Source: Hyphomicrobiales bacterium
GTDB taxonomy: Bacteria; Pseudomonadota; Alphaproteobacteria; Rhizobiales; Rhizobiaceae
Length of the DNA stretch: 64,000 nt
NCBI GenBank assembly: GCA_900465675.1
Contig: UBJR01000019.1
Coordinates: 186,001 to 250,000, forward strand
Direction: 5' to 3'
Shown here: piece after piece, positions 27,226 through 36,622 of the stretch
Numbering within the stretch: position 1 is the first letter of the stretch
How the letters are laid out: each line of letters begins with the position of its first letter
Program-made: the position numbers and the translations under genes
Notes under the pieces: model-generated
Database searches by the model: none
Seen by the model: only the letters and a program-made list of their open reading frames with translations
Told to the model about the DNA's origin: nothing

Positions 27226-27546
27226 TTAGGCGGCGCTGGAAATCCAGCTCGAAAGAGCCGTCTTCGGAGCGGCGCCAACCTTGATGTCGGCAACTTCGCC
27301 AGCCTTGAAGATCGCAAGCGTCGGGATCGAGCGAACGCCGAACTGAGCAGCCAGTTCCGGGTTTTCATCGATGTTGAGCTTGGCAACCTTGACCTTGCCG
27401 GCCAGTTCGGTTGCGATTTCTTCGAGGCTCGGGGCAATCATCTTGCACGGGCCGCACCATTCAGCCCAAAAATCCACAACAACAGGTTCTGCAGATTCCA
27501 GAACTTCCGACTGGAAGTTATTGATATCGACTTTCACGGTAGCCAT
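27226..27546 (-). CDS. trxA: Thioredoxin TrxA
   Basis: Small dithiol-disulfide reductase. The 106-aa protein has the active site WCGPC in FWAEWCGPCKMI (about residues 29-33) and the cis-proline loop RSIPTLAIF. The start is the ATG at 27546 (ATVKVDINNF), with GGAG upstream; five more codons of open frame precede it without conservation. It follows addA on the same strand after 74 bp and is convergent with folC. Confidence 0.97.
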   Translation of the reverse strand: MATVKVDINNFQSEVLESAEPVVVDFWAEWCGPCKMIAPSLEEIATELAGKVKVAKLNIDENPELAAQFGVRSIPTLAIFKAGEVADIKVGAAPKTALSSWISSAA

Positions 27547-27620
27547 AGGCTGCTCCTTCACGGGAATTATCGTTGAACCACATGTGATGGTGCGGTGTCA
27601 TAATTTCAATGTCCGGTATT

Positions 27621-30600
27621 TCACTTTGTCTTGAGTGCCGCAAGCGCCAATTCAAGGGTCCGCTTGGTGAGGCGGTGAACCGTCGCGTTTTCAGTATAAA
27701 CGAGCACGCACTCGATTTCCGTGCCGGGATAAAGCGGTTTCAGGATTTCCCGGTAGATCGCGAGCTGCGCCTTATGTGCAAAGGGAACGCTCTCCTCGGT
27801 CTCCGGCGGAACACGATTGGTCTTGTAATCGAGGATAACGACCCGGTCTGTCAGTACCGCGAGACGGTCGACCCGGCCCGATACGGCATAGTGCTTTCCG
27901 TCGAGGTCCAGCGTGCCCATGATCGAGACTTCAGGCTGCGCATGGGCTGCAAAGACCGGCTGCAGGCTGTCTTCGCCCAATAGTTTCAGAACCGAATCGA
28001 CAAGCCGGCGCCGCTCCGCGTCCGGCCAGAAGCGCGCCGCGCGCCCAGCATAGCGCTCGGCGGCAAGCTGGCGCTCCTGAGGCGGGATGTCAGGCAGCAT
28101 CTGCAGCATACGGTGGATCAGCCGGCCTTTTTCCAGCGACCTGTCGGACCGCTCCGGGGTGCTAAACAAAGGCGAGGTCACCAGAAGGTCGTCGGCTTCC
28201 TCATCGATGACGGTGCCCGCGCCCGATGGGCTGAGGGGTCGCGGCAGCGCTCTCTGCGGTGGCAGAGGCTTGAGTATACCAGCTGGCAGGACGTCTTTTT
28301 CGCGCTTTTCCGCCAGCTGTTCTGCCCGCTCGAAGCTGCGCTCCACCTGCGGAACCCGCCAGGTCACGCCTGGCCAGCTGCCGTCCGGCCCTTCGAATTC
28401 GACAGCGTTCACCTGCGGATGGCTTTCGCTCATCGCGGTGGAAATCATCGCATGCCACGTATCGGTATTGGCGCGCACGCCGCGATAGCCGCAAACGATC
28501 AGCCGGTCGGCCGCGCGCGTCATCGCCACATAGAGCAGTCGGCGGTATTCCTCTTCGGCCAGCGTCTGGATGCGGGCTGCGTCGGCCTGCGTACGGGAAT
28601 TGGCGAGATCGCTGACCGGTATCCAGACCGGCATCGGATCCTCGTTGGCTGTCTCGAGCAACCTCAGTTTCGGCATATGCGTATGGGTAAACGCCTTGCC
28701 GCCACTATCTACCAGGAAGACGATCGGCGCCTCAAGGCCCTTCGAGGCATGCACCGTCATGATGCGCACCTCGTTTCGCCCTTTGTCCTGCTCGCGCTTC
28801 ACCTCCGGGGCCTCGAGTTCGAGTGTCGAGATGAAGGATTGCAGGCCGGGCAGGCCAGAGCTTTCATGATCGAGCGTGAAGGTCAGGAATTCGTCAAGAA
28901 TATCGCTGACTTCGGTGCCGAGCCGCGCCAGAAACTGACTGCGGCCACCGTGAACGCCAAGCACACGGGCGTAGAAATCATGCACGGACAGGGTTCGTGA
29001 TTGCTCCAGGAAAAGCTCAAGCCGTTTCGCCGCCGCCACGAAGCGCTCGTGGCCGTCGGCGGCGAAGCGCTGCAGATGGCTCCAAACGCTCAGATGTTCG
29101 CTTCGGAGCGCCGCCAGCGCAAAGATATCGTCTTCCGTGAGATCGAAGAGCGGGCTTTTCAGCACCGCTGCAAGCGAAAGATCGTCCTGCGGCAGAAGCA
29201 GGAAGCGCCCTAGCGCCAGCAGATCCTGCACGGCAATGTGGCTCGTCAGCTTCAGACGGTCGGCACCGGCGACCGGAATGTTGTTCCGCCGTTTCAGCGC
29301 CCGCGTCAGCGCGTTGACGAAACTGTCACGCTTTCGAACCAGCACCAGAATATCGCCGGCCTCGATCAGCCGTTCCTTGCCCTTCTCGACGATCGTTTCG
29401 TGTCCGACCAGCGCCTCGATCGTATGCGCCATGCGTCGCGCGAGGATCGCCGGCGGTGCGCTCTCGGGCGTGGCATCGAAAGGTGCCGTCCAGTCCTCTT
29501 CCTTGACGGCGACTTCGGGCGCTACCATTGCCCAGAGATCGACTGCGCCTGGATGGCCGATCCGGCTTGACCGGTGGATGACCGGCTCGCCCTCGGCGCT
29601 CAGCCCACGCGCATTTTCAGGTGGTGTGAAGACATGGTCGACGGCGGCGAGAACGTCGGACGTCGAACGGAATGACAGCGGCAGGCGCACCGGCGTGAAT
29701 TGCTGGCCGCTGGCCTGCACCTTTCGCTGCGTCCGTTTGCTTTCTTCCGAAAAGCGCTCCGGCCGCGCGCCTTGGAAAGAATAGATGGACTGCTTCTCAT
29801 CGCCGACGGCAAATAGCGTCCGGATCACCGGCCGGGCACTCTCGCCCGAGAAGAAATCCTCCGCCAGCGACTGGATGACGCTCCATTGGATCGGGCTGGT
29901 ATCCTGGGCCTCATCGACGAGAATGTGGTCGATGCCCTGGTCAAGCTTGTAGTGGATCCATGGGCCGATGCCGCTCTTCGTCAGCAGATCGGCCGTGCGC
30001 GTGATCAGGTCCTCGAAATCGAGGTGGCTGCGCTGCTTTTTCAGGGACTCATAGTCGCGGTTCAGGCGCTCGGCGAGCACGAGTGCCGCATGCGTTGCCG
30101 TATACATCCGCATGATTTTCAGCCGGTCCCGGCAGGCGACGACGTGATCGCGGGCAGCTGCGATCGCCGCCGTCAGTTCTGGCGCATCGGCAAGCATCGC
30201 CTTCACGGTGAATTGCGAATCCGTTTTCGGCTGCCCGTCCACCTTCAGGAAGATCTTCTCCAGAATTTCGGCCCGCTTCGCCGCGCTTCGCTCGTTCGAC
30301 GTTTGGCGAATACCGTAGGCAACCTCCTGCGCCTTGGCGCCGCCTTTCTGTGCCGCCAGCGTCATGTAGAGATCGAGCGTCAGCCCGGAAAGCTCCGGTA
30401 GCGGCCAGTATTGCTCGGCGATGCTGGCTTCGCTCTCCGTATCGGAAAGCTTCAGGTTCTTGCGCAGTGCCGCGGCAATGCCGCCATGCGCTTCGGCGGC
30501 CTGCGTGAAGCGGCGGATGGCGTTGCGATTGGCGACGATCTCTTCGAGCAGCGCTTCCAGCCCGCTTTCGTCGCCGAGGTTGAGAACGTATGAGAACGCT

Positions 30601-31169
30601 TCGGCAAGCGTCTGATCGTCTTCCGGTCCCGTCGCCGTCAGCAGCGAGCGGCGCGCATCCGCAAGAAGGGTCGCCGCTGCACGATCGTCGAGAACCGAGA
30701 AGTGTCCAGCGACATTTGCCTCCAGCGGAAACTGATGCAGCAGCGCCTCGCAGAAGGCGTGGATCGTCTGGATCTTCAATCCGCCGGGCGTCTCCAGCGC
30801 CTTGGCAAAGAGCCGCCGTGCTTCGGCGAGCTTGACGCGATCGGGTGTTTCTCCCTCGATCAGCGCGATGCGTTTGCTCAATTCCTGATCCGGCAGAACC
30901 GCCCATTCGGCAAGCCGCGCGAAGACGCGGTTCGACATTTCGGAGGCCGCGGCTTTGGTATAGGTCAGGCAGAGGATCGCCGAAGGCCTGGCACCGGCCA
31001 AAAGCAGCCGGATCACGCGTTGCGTCAGGACGTGCGTCTTCCCGGATCCGGCATTGGCCGACACCCATGCCGAGCGTAACGGATCGGAGGCGATCGCCTG
31101 CTGAATGGTCGTCCAGCCGATCCAGACGCCCGGATCGTCGCTATCGGGGAGAGCGGTAATGTCATTCAT
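27621..31169 (-). CDS. addA: Double-strand break repair helicase-nuclease AddA
   Basis: UvrD-like helicase plus nuclease subunit of AddAB, which resects double-strand breaks for RecA loading (the alphaproteobacterial counterpart of RecBCD). The 1182-aa protein has Walker A ANAGSGKTHVL (38-45), LCLTYTKAAASEM, the DEAQDTSPIQW box, VGDEKQSIYSFQGA, and a C-terminal PD-(D/E)XK nuclease with VILDYKTNR. The start at 31169 (NDITALPDS) overlaps addB by 8 bp; the reading frame continues upstream inside addB but is not conserved there. Confidence 0.96.
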   Translation of the reverse strand: MNDITALPDSDDPGVWIGWTTIQQAIASDPLRSAWVSANAGSGKTHVLTQRVIRLLLAGARPSAILCLTYTKAAASEMSNRVFARLAEWAVLPDQELSKRIALIEGETPDRVKLAEARRLFAKALETPGGLKIQTIHAFCEALLHQFPLEANVAGHFSVLDDRAAATLLADARRSLLTATGPEDDQTLAEAFSYVLNLGDESGLEALLEEIVANRNAIRRFTQAAEAHGGIAAALRKNLKLSDTESEASIAEQYWPLPELSGLTLDLYMTLAAQKGGAKAQEVAYGIRQTSNERSAAKRAEILEKIFLKVDGQPKTDSQFTVKAMLADAPELTAAIAAARDHVVACRDRLKIMRMYTATHAALVLAERLNRDYESLKKQRSHLDFEDLITRTADLLTKSGIGPWIHYKLDQGIDHILVDEAQDTSPIQWSVIQSLAEDFFSGESARPVIRTLFAVGDEKQSIYSFQGARPERFSEESKRTQRKVQASGQQFTPVRLPLSFRSTSDVLAAVDHVFTPPENARGLSAEGEPVIHRSSRIGHPGAVDLWAMVAPEVAVKEEDWTAPFDATPESAPPAILARRMAHTIEALVGHETIVEKGKERLIEAGDILVLVRKRDSFVNALTRALKRRNNIPVAGADRLKLTSHIAVQDLLALGRFLLLPQDDLSLAAVLKSPLFDLTEDDIFALAALRSEHLSVWSHLQRFAADGHERFVAAAKRLELFLEQSRTLSVHDFYARVLGVHGGRSQFLARLGTEVSDILDEFLTFTLDHESSGLPGLQSFISTLELEAPEVKREQDKGRNEVRIMTVHASKGLEAPIVFLVDSGGKAFTHTHMPKLRLLETANEDPMPVWIPVSDLANSRTQADAARIQTLAEEEYRRLLYVAMTRAADRLIVCGYRGVRANTDTWHAMISTAMSESHPQVNAVEFEGPDGSWPGVTWRVPQVERSFERAEQLAEKREKDVLPAGILKPLPPQRALPRPLSPSGAGTVIDEEADDLLVTSPLFSTPERSDRSLEKGRLIHRMLQMLPDIPPQERQLAAERYAGRAARFWPDAERRRLVDSVLKLLGEDSLQPVFAAHAQPEVSIMGTLDLDGKHYAVSGRVDRLAVLTDRVVILDYKTNRVPPETEESVPFAHKAQLAIYREILKPLYPGTEIECVLVYTENATVHRLTKRTLELALAALKTK

Positions 31170-34100
31170 CGCCGCTGGCCTCCTCGTCTTCTGCCGTCGA
31201 CCATTCCGAGACCCGTGCCAGATGATCGTAGTCGCCGCCGAACTCGAACTGTTGTGCCGGGATAAGCCGCGACGTGAAGCCCCGCTCGCCGGATTGCAGC
31301 AGGGAGACGAATTTGACGAGCTGATCGATCGACTCCTCGGCAAGATCGAGCGCCGACTTCGCCTTGTCGCTGCGTGTCGAATTTTCGTTGTTGACGGTAT
31401 CGGCCCGGAAGCGGCTGCCAGGCCGAAGCCGGACGTAAAGCAGATCCTGCGGAATGAGGCTGCCGGCATCGCGGAAGGCACCGGCGCTCAGCGCGGCAGC
31501 TTCGAGAGCCAGCTGCGGGTCGAGCAAGGCGCGCGCTTGCGCAGGCGATGGGTTGTAGCCGGTCTTGTAGTCGATGATATCGGCAGATTTCGGCCCGGTG
31601 ATATCGATCCGGTCGGCGATTCCCGTTAGCCGGATGTTGATAGTCTCCAGCTCGACGCTGCCGCGAACTTCGGTCACTGTCTTGCGGATGCCCGGCCGCC
31701 GCTCGGCTTCCCACGTCAGGAAGCTGCGGGCCACCTCGCGAAAGCGCGGCCGCCAGACCGCGTCGATATGGGCGGGCAGTTCTTCGCTGTCGAAAAGATC
31801 GTTCAGGATAGCCTCCATCGCCCTTTCGCCGTCAGGCGTTCCGGCGATGTGCCCTTCGCGCACGAAGCGGTCGATGATCGCGTGATAGAGCGTGCCGCGT
31901 TCTGCGGCACCGGGATCGCGGTTAAACGGTTCGACAGGGTCGAGCCGCAGAATGCGCCGCGCATAGATCGCATAGGGATCGCGCCGGAGGCGGCCGACTT
32001 CGCTGAAGGAATAGGATTTCGGCTGCAGTTCGGAGGGTGGAACCGGCGAGGGGCGCTGCGCCGGCGCCTGGGTCTTGCCGTCATCGAGAAGATTGACCCA
32101 GTGCACGAATTTTTCGCCACGGTCCTTCAGCGCGGCTTCGAAAGCGGTGCCGCCCAAAGCCAGTAGACGCTGCAGCCAGCGCGAGGCAACCGTCGGCGTC
32201 GAGCCCTGGCGGAGTGCGCGCGTATAGATCAGCTTCCGGGTGCCGCTCGCCATCTCGAAATCGTGGGCCAGCTGCCCGATACGCCGCTCCGGCGGCTCGA
32301 GGCCAATCTCCGTTTTCATCATCCGCGAAATGAAGGGGTTGTTGGCCGTCTGCCCCGGCCAGGAACCTTCGTTCAGACCGCCGAGCACCAGCGTGTCGAC
32401 AGCCTGAAGACGGGCTTCCAGCGTACCGAAGATGAAAACCCGGGGATGGCTGAGCGCGCGCGGCTTGGCGGCCTGTCCGGCCGACAATGCCGTCATGATG
32501 TCGATCCACTGCGGACCGTCGGCCTCGATCTGCCCGTTGGTGTCGATCACTTCGCCGAGCAGTACTGCAAGCGCATCGCCGGCTTCTCCGCTCCAGAGAC
32601 CGGCAAGGTCGCCGCGGTGATCGCGAGCCACGGCCTCGAGCACGCGGCCGGTCCTTGAGGCCCATTCGGAGAGCTGCAGGTTCACTGTCAGGCTGCGCCC
32701 GTCAGGTCCACGCTTGACCATTGCCGATGCCAGCGGCTCGGTCGCAGCTGCGATCCGCTGTGCCAGATTCCGGGCCCGATCGATCGCATCCGATGGCAGC
32801 GACTTCCGCCAGTTCGGCGCGTAGCGATCGGCCTGCTGTTCGGCAAGCTGACGCTCTAGCAGGGCCGGCAGCGTGTTGATATCGACCTCGGCAACACCGC
32901 CTCGCAGCGCGAGAAGCTCGAGGGCTTCGACGGCGCTTGTCAAAATGGTCTTCTCAAGGCTGAAATGCGTGAGCGGATGCTTGAGGAGCGCCACCAGTGC
33001 TACCGGATCGCCGGGCCGCAGCGTCGCTTCCAGAACCAGCTGAAGGAAGGTCCCCTGCGGCATGGCGGAAAGCGGCGTACCGGCCGAATCGTCGGCGATA
33101 ATGCCGAACCGGGCGAGTTCGGACATGACGCGGCGCGCGAGATTGCGATCGGGCGTAATCACCGCTGCCTGGCTTTCGCCGTTGCGGCCCGGCTCTTCCA
33201 GGGCAAGGCGCAAGGCGATGGCGATTGCCGTTGCCTCCTCCCGCTCGTTGGCTGCCTCGATCAGCGCCACGTCGGCAAAGCCCGCCGCCAACGCGTCCGC
33301 GGGAAGCTCGTTCTTCCACTCGCCCCAGCCGCTTGTCGCCTCTGCTGGTGCAAGCGCCCGCGATAGTATCTCAGCGCGCCGTTGCAGGTCAGGCTCCGCG
33401 TCGATCAGCGGGGCGACATCATTGCGTGTCAGTTTCAGGCGTTTCAGCAGATGCGACAGACCATATTGGGAGTGGCTGCGGCTCGCAGGATTGGCCGTTC
33501 GTCCTGGTTGCGGATCCGGTGCTACCATTCGCCAATGCTCGTCCGGCATCGACAGATCGAGGCCTGGCAGCACGATGACGCCCTCGGGAAGATTGGCAAC
33601 GGCGGCAATCAGATCGGCGGTAGCAGGCACGGAGCCCGTCGAGCCGGCGATGATGATCGGTCCCGCCGGCCGGGACGTTGCAAGACGGTTCGCTTCCGCC
33701 CGCAAAATTGCGTTGCGGTGCCGGGCAGGGGACGAGCGCCCGAGTTCGGCCAGCCGTTCCGGCCAGAAAGCGCTGGCAATCTGCAGAAATTCGGCGGTCA
33801 GCTGCCACCAGAGTGCATGATCGGAGGCGTCGAGATTGGCAAGCTCCGCCCATTCGCGGTCCTCGGTCTCGATCGAATCGATCAGCTCGGCCAGATTGCG
33901 CGCCAGCCAGATCGCATCGGCCGGGCTTGCCGGGGCTGCGAGAGGCGACTCGGCGTGGATGCGGCGGACGATATCCGGCAGCCTGTTCCGCCAGGCAAGG
34001 ATGAGCCTCGCAAGCTCCAGCAGGCGGGCAGTGTTGGAAAGTGGCTGCGCAAGGTCGAGGGTCGCAGGCAGCGCCTCCTCGAAATAGCCGCTGTCGTCAT

Positions 34101-34356
34101 CCGTCTCACCGAGCGGCCGGATGACCGGCAGAATGGCCGAGCGGCCGCCGAGCAGATCGACGAATTCGGATCGGAGCACGCGGGCGGCGCGCCTGGTCGG
34201 TAGGTAGATCGTGACTTTGGAGAGTGATAGCGGATCGTCCGGATCGTGCCGGAAGAGCGGCGTCAGCCGGCCGTCGCAAAGCGTCTGCGCGAGCACTTTC
34301 AGAAACGGCGCTCCTGCCGGGATCGTCAGGATGCGCGGCTGATGACGCTCGCTCAT
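31162..34356 (-). CDS. addB: Double-strand break repair protein AddB
   Basis: Inactivated-helicase and nuclease subunit of AddAB. The 1064-aa protein has an N-terminal helicase-like region in which the P-loop is degenerate (IPAGAPFLKVLAQTL, no GKT). A C-terminal PD-(D/E)XK nuclease follows, with GTLYHAIIDRFV and the active-site IIDYKTGYNPSPAQA. Length and layout match alphaproteobacterial AddB. It overlaps addA by 8 bp and starts 3 bp after the murU-like gene. Confidence 0.95.
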   Translation of the reverse strand: MSERHQPRILTIPAGAPFLKVLAQTLCDGRLTPLFRHDPDDPLSLSKVTIYLPTRRAARVLRSEFVDLLGGRSAILPVIRPLGETDDDSGYFEEALPATLDLAQPLSNTARLLELARLILAWRNRLPDIVRRIHAESPLAAPASPADAIWLARNLAELIDSIETEDREWAELANLDASDHALWWQLTAEFLQIASAFWPERLAELGRSSPARHRNAILRAEANRLATSRPAGPIIIAGSTGSVPATADLIAAVANLPEGVIVLPGLDLSMPDEHWRMVAPDPQPGRTANPASRSHSQYGLSHLLKRLKLTRNDVAPLIDAEPDLQRRAEILSRALAPAEATSGWGEWKNELPADALAAGFADVALIEAANEREEATAIAIALRLALEEPGRNGESQAAVITPDRNLARRVMSELARFGIIADDSAGTPLSAMPQGTFLQLVLEATLRPGDPVALVALLKHPLTHFSLEKTILTSAVEALELLALRGGVAEVDINTLPALLERQLAEQQADRYAPNWRKSLPSDAIDRARNLAQRIAAATEPLASAMVKRGPDGRSLTVNLQLSEWASRTGRVLEAVARDHRGDLAGLWSGEAGDALAVLLGEVIDTNGQIEADGPQWIDIMTALSAGQAAKPRALSHPRVFIFGTLEARLQAVDTLVLGGLNEGSWPGQTANNPFISRMMKTEIGLEPPERRIGQLAHDFEMASGTRKLIYTRALRQGSTPTVASRWLQRLLALGGTAFEAALKDRGEKFVHWVNLLDDGKTQAPAQRPSPVPPSELQPKSYSFSEVGRLRRDPYAIYARRILRLDPVEPFNRDPGAAERGTLYHAIIDRFVREGHIAGTPDGERAMEAILNDLFDSEELPAHIDAVWRPRFREVARSFLTWEAERRPGIRKTVTEVRGSVELETINIRLTGIADRIDITGPKSADIIDYKTGYNPSPAQARALLDPQLALEAAALSAGAFRDAGSLIPQDLLYVRLRPGSRFRADTVNNENSTRSDKAKSALDLAEESIDQLVKFVSLLQSGERGFTSRLIPAQQFEFGGDYDHLARVSEWSTAEDEEASGDE

Positions 34357-34359
34357 CGC

Positions 34360-35091
34360 TTAAGCAAACGTCCGGAATTGCCGGATCGTTTCCTCTGCTT
34401 CATCGACGGCTTCGGGCGTGCCGACGGTCAGCCAGTGCCCGTCCATCATCATTCCGTAAAGCCTGCCGCGGCCGATCGCCTTGTCGAAATAGGTGTTGAT
34501 GTTGAACGGCTCGCGCGGAGCATCGTCGAGAAATTCGGGCCGCATCGCAAAGGCACCGGCATAGACGACGGGGTTCGACTGGTCGTCCCGGTAGCGTGTC
34601 AGGCGGCCATCCGCTGCCATGCTGAAATCATTGATGCCGTTATGGCCGGTCGTGTTCTCGATGCGCACGCAAAGCATCGCCATGTCCATGCTGCCGGCAT
34701 CGAAGAATCCGGCTAATCGATCGAGATTGCTGGGCGCACCCGGCTGTTCACCGATCCAGAAGAGATCGGCGTTCATCACGAAGATCGTCTCCCGGTCGAG
34801 CAGCGTTAGGCCTTTGACGATGCCACCGCCATTGTTCAGCAGGCCGCCGCGCTCGTCGGAAATCAGGATATCGAGCCCGTGATACGACTTCAAATGCGCT
34901 TCCATCTGGTCGGCGAAATGGTGGACGTTGACGGCAGCGCGTTCGACGCCGGCCTGCTTCAACGAGTCCAGCGTATAGTCAATCATCGGCTTGCCGCCGA
35001 TCTTCACCAACGGCTTCGGCATCGTATCGGTGATCGGGCGCATGCGGGTGCCAAGACCCGCCGCCAATACCATGGCTTGTTTGATTGTCAT
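34360..35091 (-). CDS. murU: Nucleotidyltransferase, probable N-acetylmuramate-1-phosphate uridylyltransferase (MurU-like)
   Basis: The 243-aa sugar-phosphate nucleotidyltransferase has the signature LAAGLGTRMRPITD followed by MPKPLVKIGGKPMIDY, then FVMNADLFW (metal aspartate) and HWLTVGTPEAVDEAE. In Pseudomonas, MurU with the kinase AmgK converts recycled MurNAc to UDP-MurNAc, bypassing MurA and giving intrinsic fosfomycin tolerance. The gene is directly downstream (13 bp) of a TsaE-AmgK-like fusion, which supports MurU over generic glucose- or mannose-1-phosphate enzymes. Substrate remains inferred. Confidence 0.85.
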   Translation of the reverse strand: MTIKQAMVLAAGLGTRMRPITDTMPKPLVKIGGKPMIDYTLDSLKQAGVERAAVNVHHFADQMEAHLKSYHGLDILISDERGGLLNNGGGIVKGLTLLDRETIFVMNADLFWIGEQPGAPSNLDRLAGFFDAGSMDMAMLCVRIENTTGHNGINDFSMAADGRLTRYRDDQSNPVVYAGAFAMRPEFLDDAPREPFNINTYFDKAIGRGRLYGMMMDGHWLTVGTPEAVDEAEETIRQFRTFA

Positions 35092-35104
35092 CGTGGTCCG
35101 GAAC

Positions 35105-36622
35105 TTATGATTCGCTCATGCCTATTCCAGCCCTTGCGCACCATTCGCGCAAGGGGGCGAGCGCTTCATGCTCAAGAGCGACCTGAAGATAGGCCAGTGT
35201 ACGCGGCATATGCTTGAGATAGCCGGGTTTGCCGTCGCGCTGCAACAGCCGGACCCAGAGCCCGGCAAGTTTGCAATTGCGCTGCGCAGACATGATCGCC
35301 CAGCTCTTCAGGAAGGACGTTTCATCGAAGCCGCCTTGGGCCCGGCGGATCGACAGATAGTCTTCCATGAGCTCCTGGAAGAGCGAAGGCTTGATGGTAA
35401 CGCGCGCATCCTGGGCGATCGATGCCAGATCATAGGACGTCGGGCCGATCATCGCGTCCTGGAAATCGATCAGGCCGATTTTCTGGATCCCCTGCCGGTC
35501 ACCGCGCCAGATGATGTTCGGCGAATGGAAATCGCGCAGCAGCAGGTTCTTTTCGGCATCGGCCAGCTGGTCGATGAGGTCGTCCCAGATTGCAAGATAC
35601 GTGTCCCGCTCCGCATTCGAGGCCGTCTGGCCGCCGCGCTTCCACGGCAGATGCCAGTCGAGCACCAGGCGGACTTCCATCTTCATCGCCGTCCGGTCGA
35701 AATCCGGGATGTGGTGAATATGATCCTTTGTAACGGCGATATCCTGCGGGATCTGCATGCCATGCAGATGCGCCAGGCAGGCAACGCTTTCGCGGTAGCG
35801 CTCGGCAATCGGTCGTCCGCCGGGGTCCAGAACACCTTCGGTTCCGAGATTCTCGATCAGCAATATGCCTTGGTCGTAGTCGACGCCGTAGATTTCAGGC
35901 GTCGCGAAGCCGCGCTGCCGCAGAGTATCTGCGATGGCAACAAAGGGATAGGCGTTCTCTGCAAGATGGGCGACCTTCGGGTAGGGCTTGCCGTCAAGGA
36001 CTGCGGGTCCTTCCGGCAGCGGCGGCCAATCCATCAGGATCTTCCGCTCGCCTGTCGCGGGATAGACCGCCTCATAGGCGCGCAACGATGCATCACCCGT
36101 CAGGAAGCGGCGTCCGGCGCCGGCATAGCCGAGACCGGCGAGAAATGTCCGGATAGCCAGGACGCGCTGGATACGCTCGGCTTTCTTCGGCGGTGCCTTG
36201 ATGGTCAGGTGGCGCCCGGCACCCTCGTGCGTCAGGGTCAGTTCAATCCGATCACCAGGCATCTCGTCCGCGGCCATCTCGGGCCACTCGACGAGGCAGA
36301 TACCCGATTGCAGCGCTTCATCGAAACCAAGTTCTTCAAGCTCGGAGCCATCGGCGAGCCGGTAGAGGTCGAAATGCGCAACTGGAATTCTAAGATCATA
36401 GGCTTGGACCAGCGTGAATGTCGGGCTTGGCACTTCCAACGCCGGATCGTCGGCGATGGCGCGGATCACCGCCCGGGCCAGAGACGATTTTCCCGCGCCG
36501 AGATCACCCGACAGCGTCAGGCAGTCGCCCGGCTTAACGGCAAGCGCCAGATCCTCGCCGAGACGGCCGGTTGCCGCCTCGTCTTCCAGAAACAGGGAGA
36601 TCGCGCCAGCGTCGGCCGTCAT
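35105..36622 (-). CDS. tsaE: Fusion protein: TsaE tRNA t6A ATPase + AmgK-like sugar phosphotransferase
   Basis: The 505-aa protein joins two enzymes. Residues 1 to about 150 are TsaE, the ATPase of the tRNA threonylcarbamoyladenosine complex, with P-loop SGDLGAGKSSLAR (38-50), SPTFTLVQAY and HFDLYRLADGSELEELG. Residues about 165-505 are an aminoglycoside-phosphotransferase-type kinase with LLLRDFHSPNIIWR (catalytic loop) and GLIDFQDAMIGPTSYDL (metal site), like MurNAc/GlcNAc kinase AmgK. The start at 36622 overlaps the upstream divL stop by 4 bp (ATGA). Followed by murU, pointing to peptidoglycan recycling. Confidence 0.92.
   Translation of the reverse strand: MTADAGAISLFLEDEAATGRLGEDLALAVKPGDCLTLSGDLGAGKSSLARAVIRAIADDPALEVPSPTFTLVQAYDLRIPVAHFDLYRLADGSELEELGFDEALQSGICLVEWPEMAADEMPGDRIELTLTHEGAGRHLTIKAPPKKAERIQRVLAIRTFLAGLGYAGAGRRFLTGDASLRAYEAVYPATGERKILMDWPPLPEGPAVLDGKPYPKVAHLAENAYPFVAIADTLRQRGFATPEIYGVDYDQGILLIENLGTEGVLDPGGRPIAERYRESVACLAHLHGMQIPQDIAVTKDHIHHIPDFDRTAMKMEVRLVLDWHLPWKRGGQTASNAERDTYLAIWDDLIDQLADAEKNLLLRDFHSPNIIWRGDRQGIQKIGLIDFQDAMIGPTSYDLASIAQDARVTIKPSLFQELMEDYLSIRRAQGGFDETSFLKSWAIMSAQRNCKLAGLWVRLLQRDGKPGYLKHMPRTLAYLQVALEHEALAPLREWCARAGIGMSES

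Noticed and set aside
31170..31481. N-terminal extension of addA inside addB
   Set aside because: The addB frame is conserved here, and AddA homology begins at 31169 with NDITALPDS.
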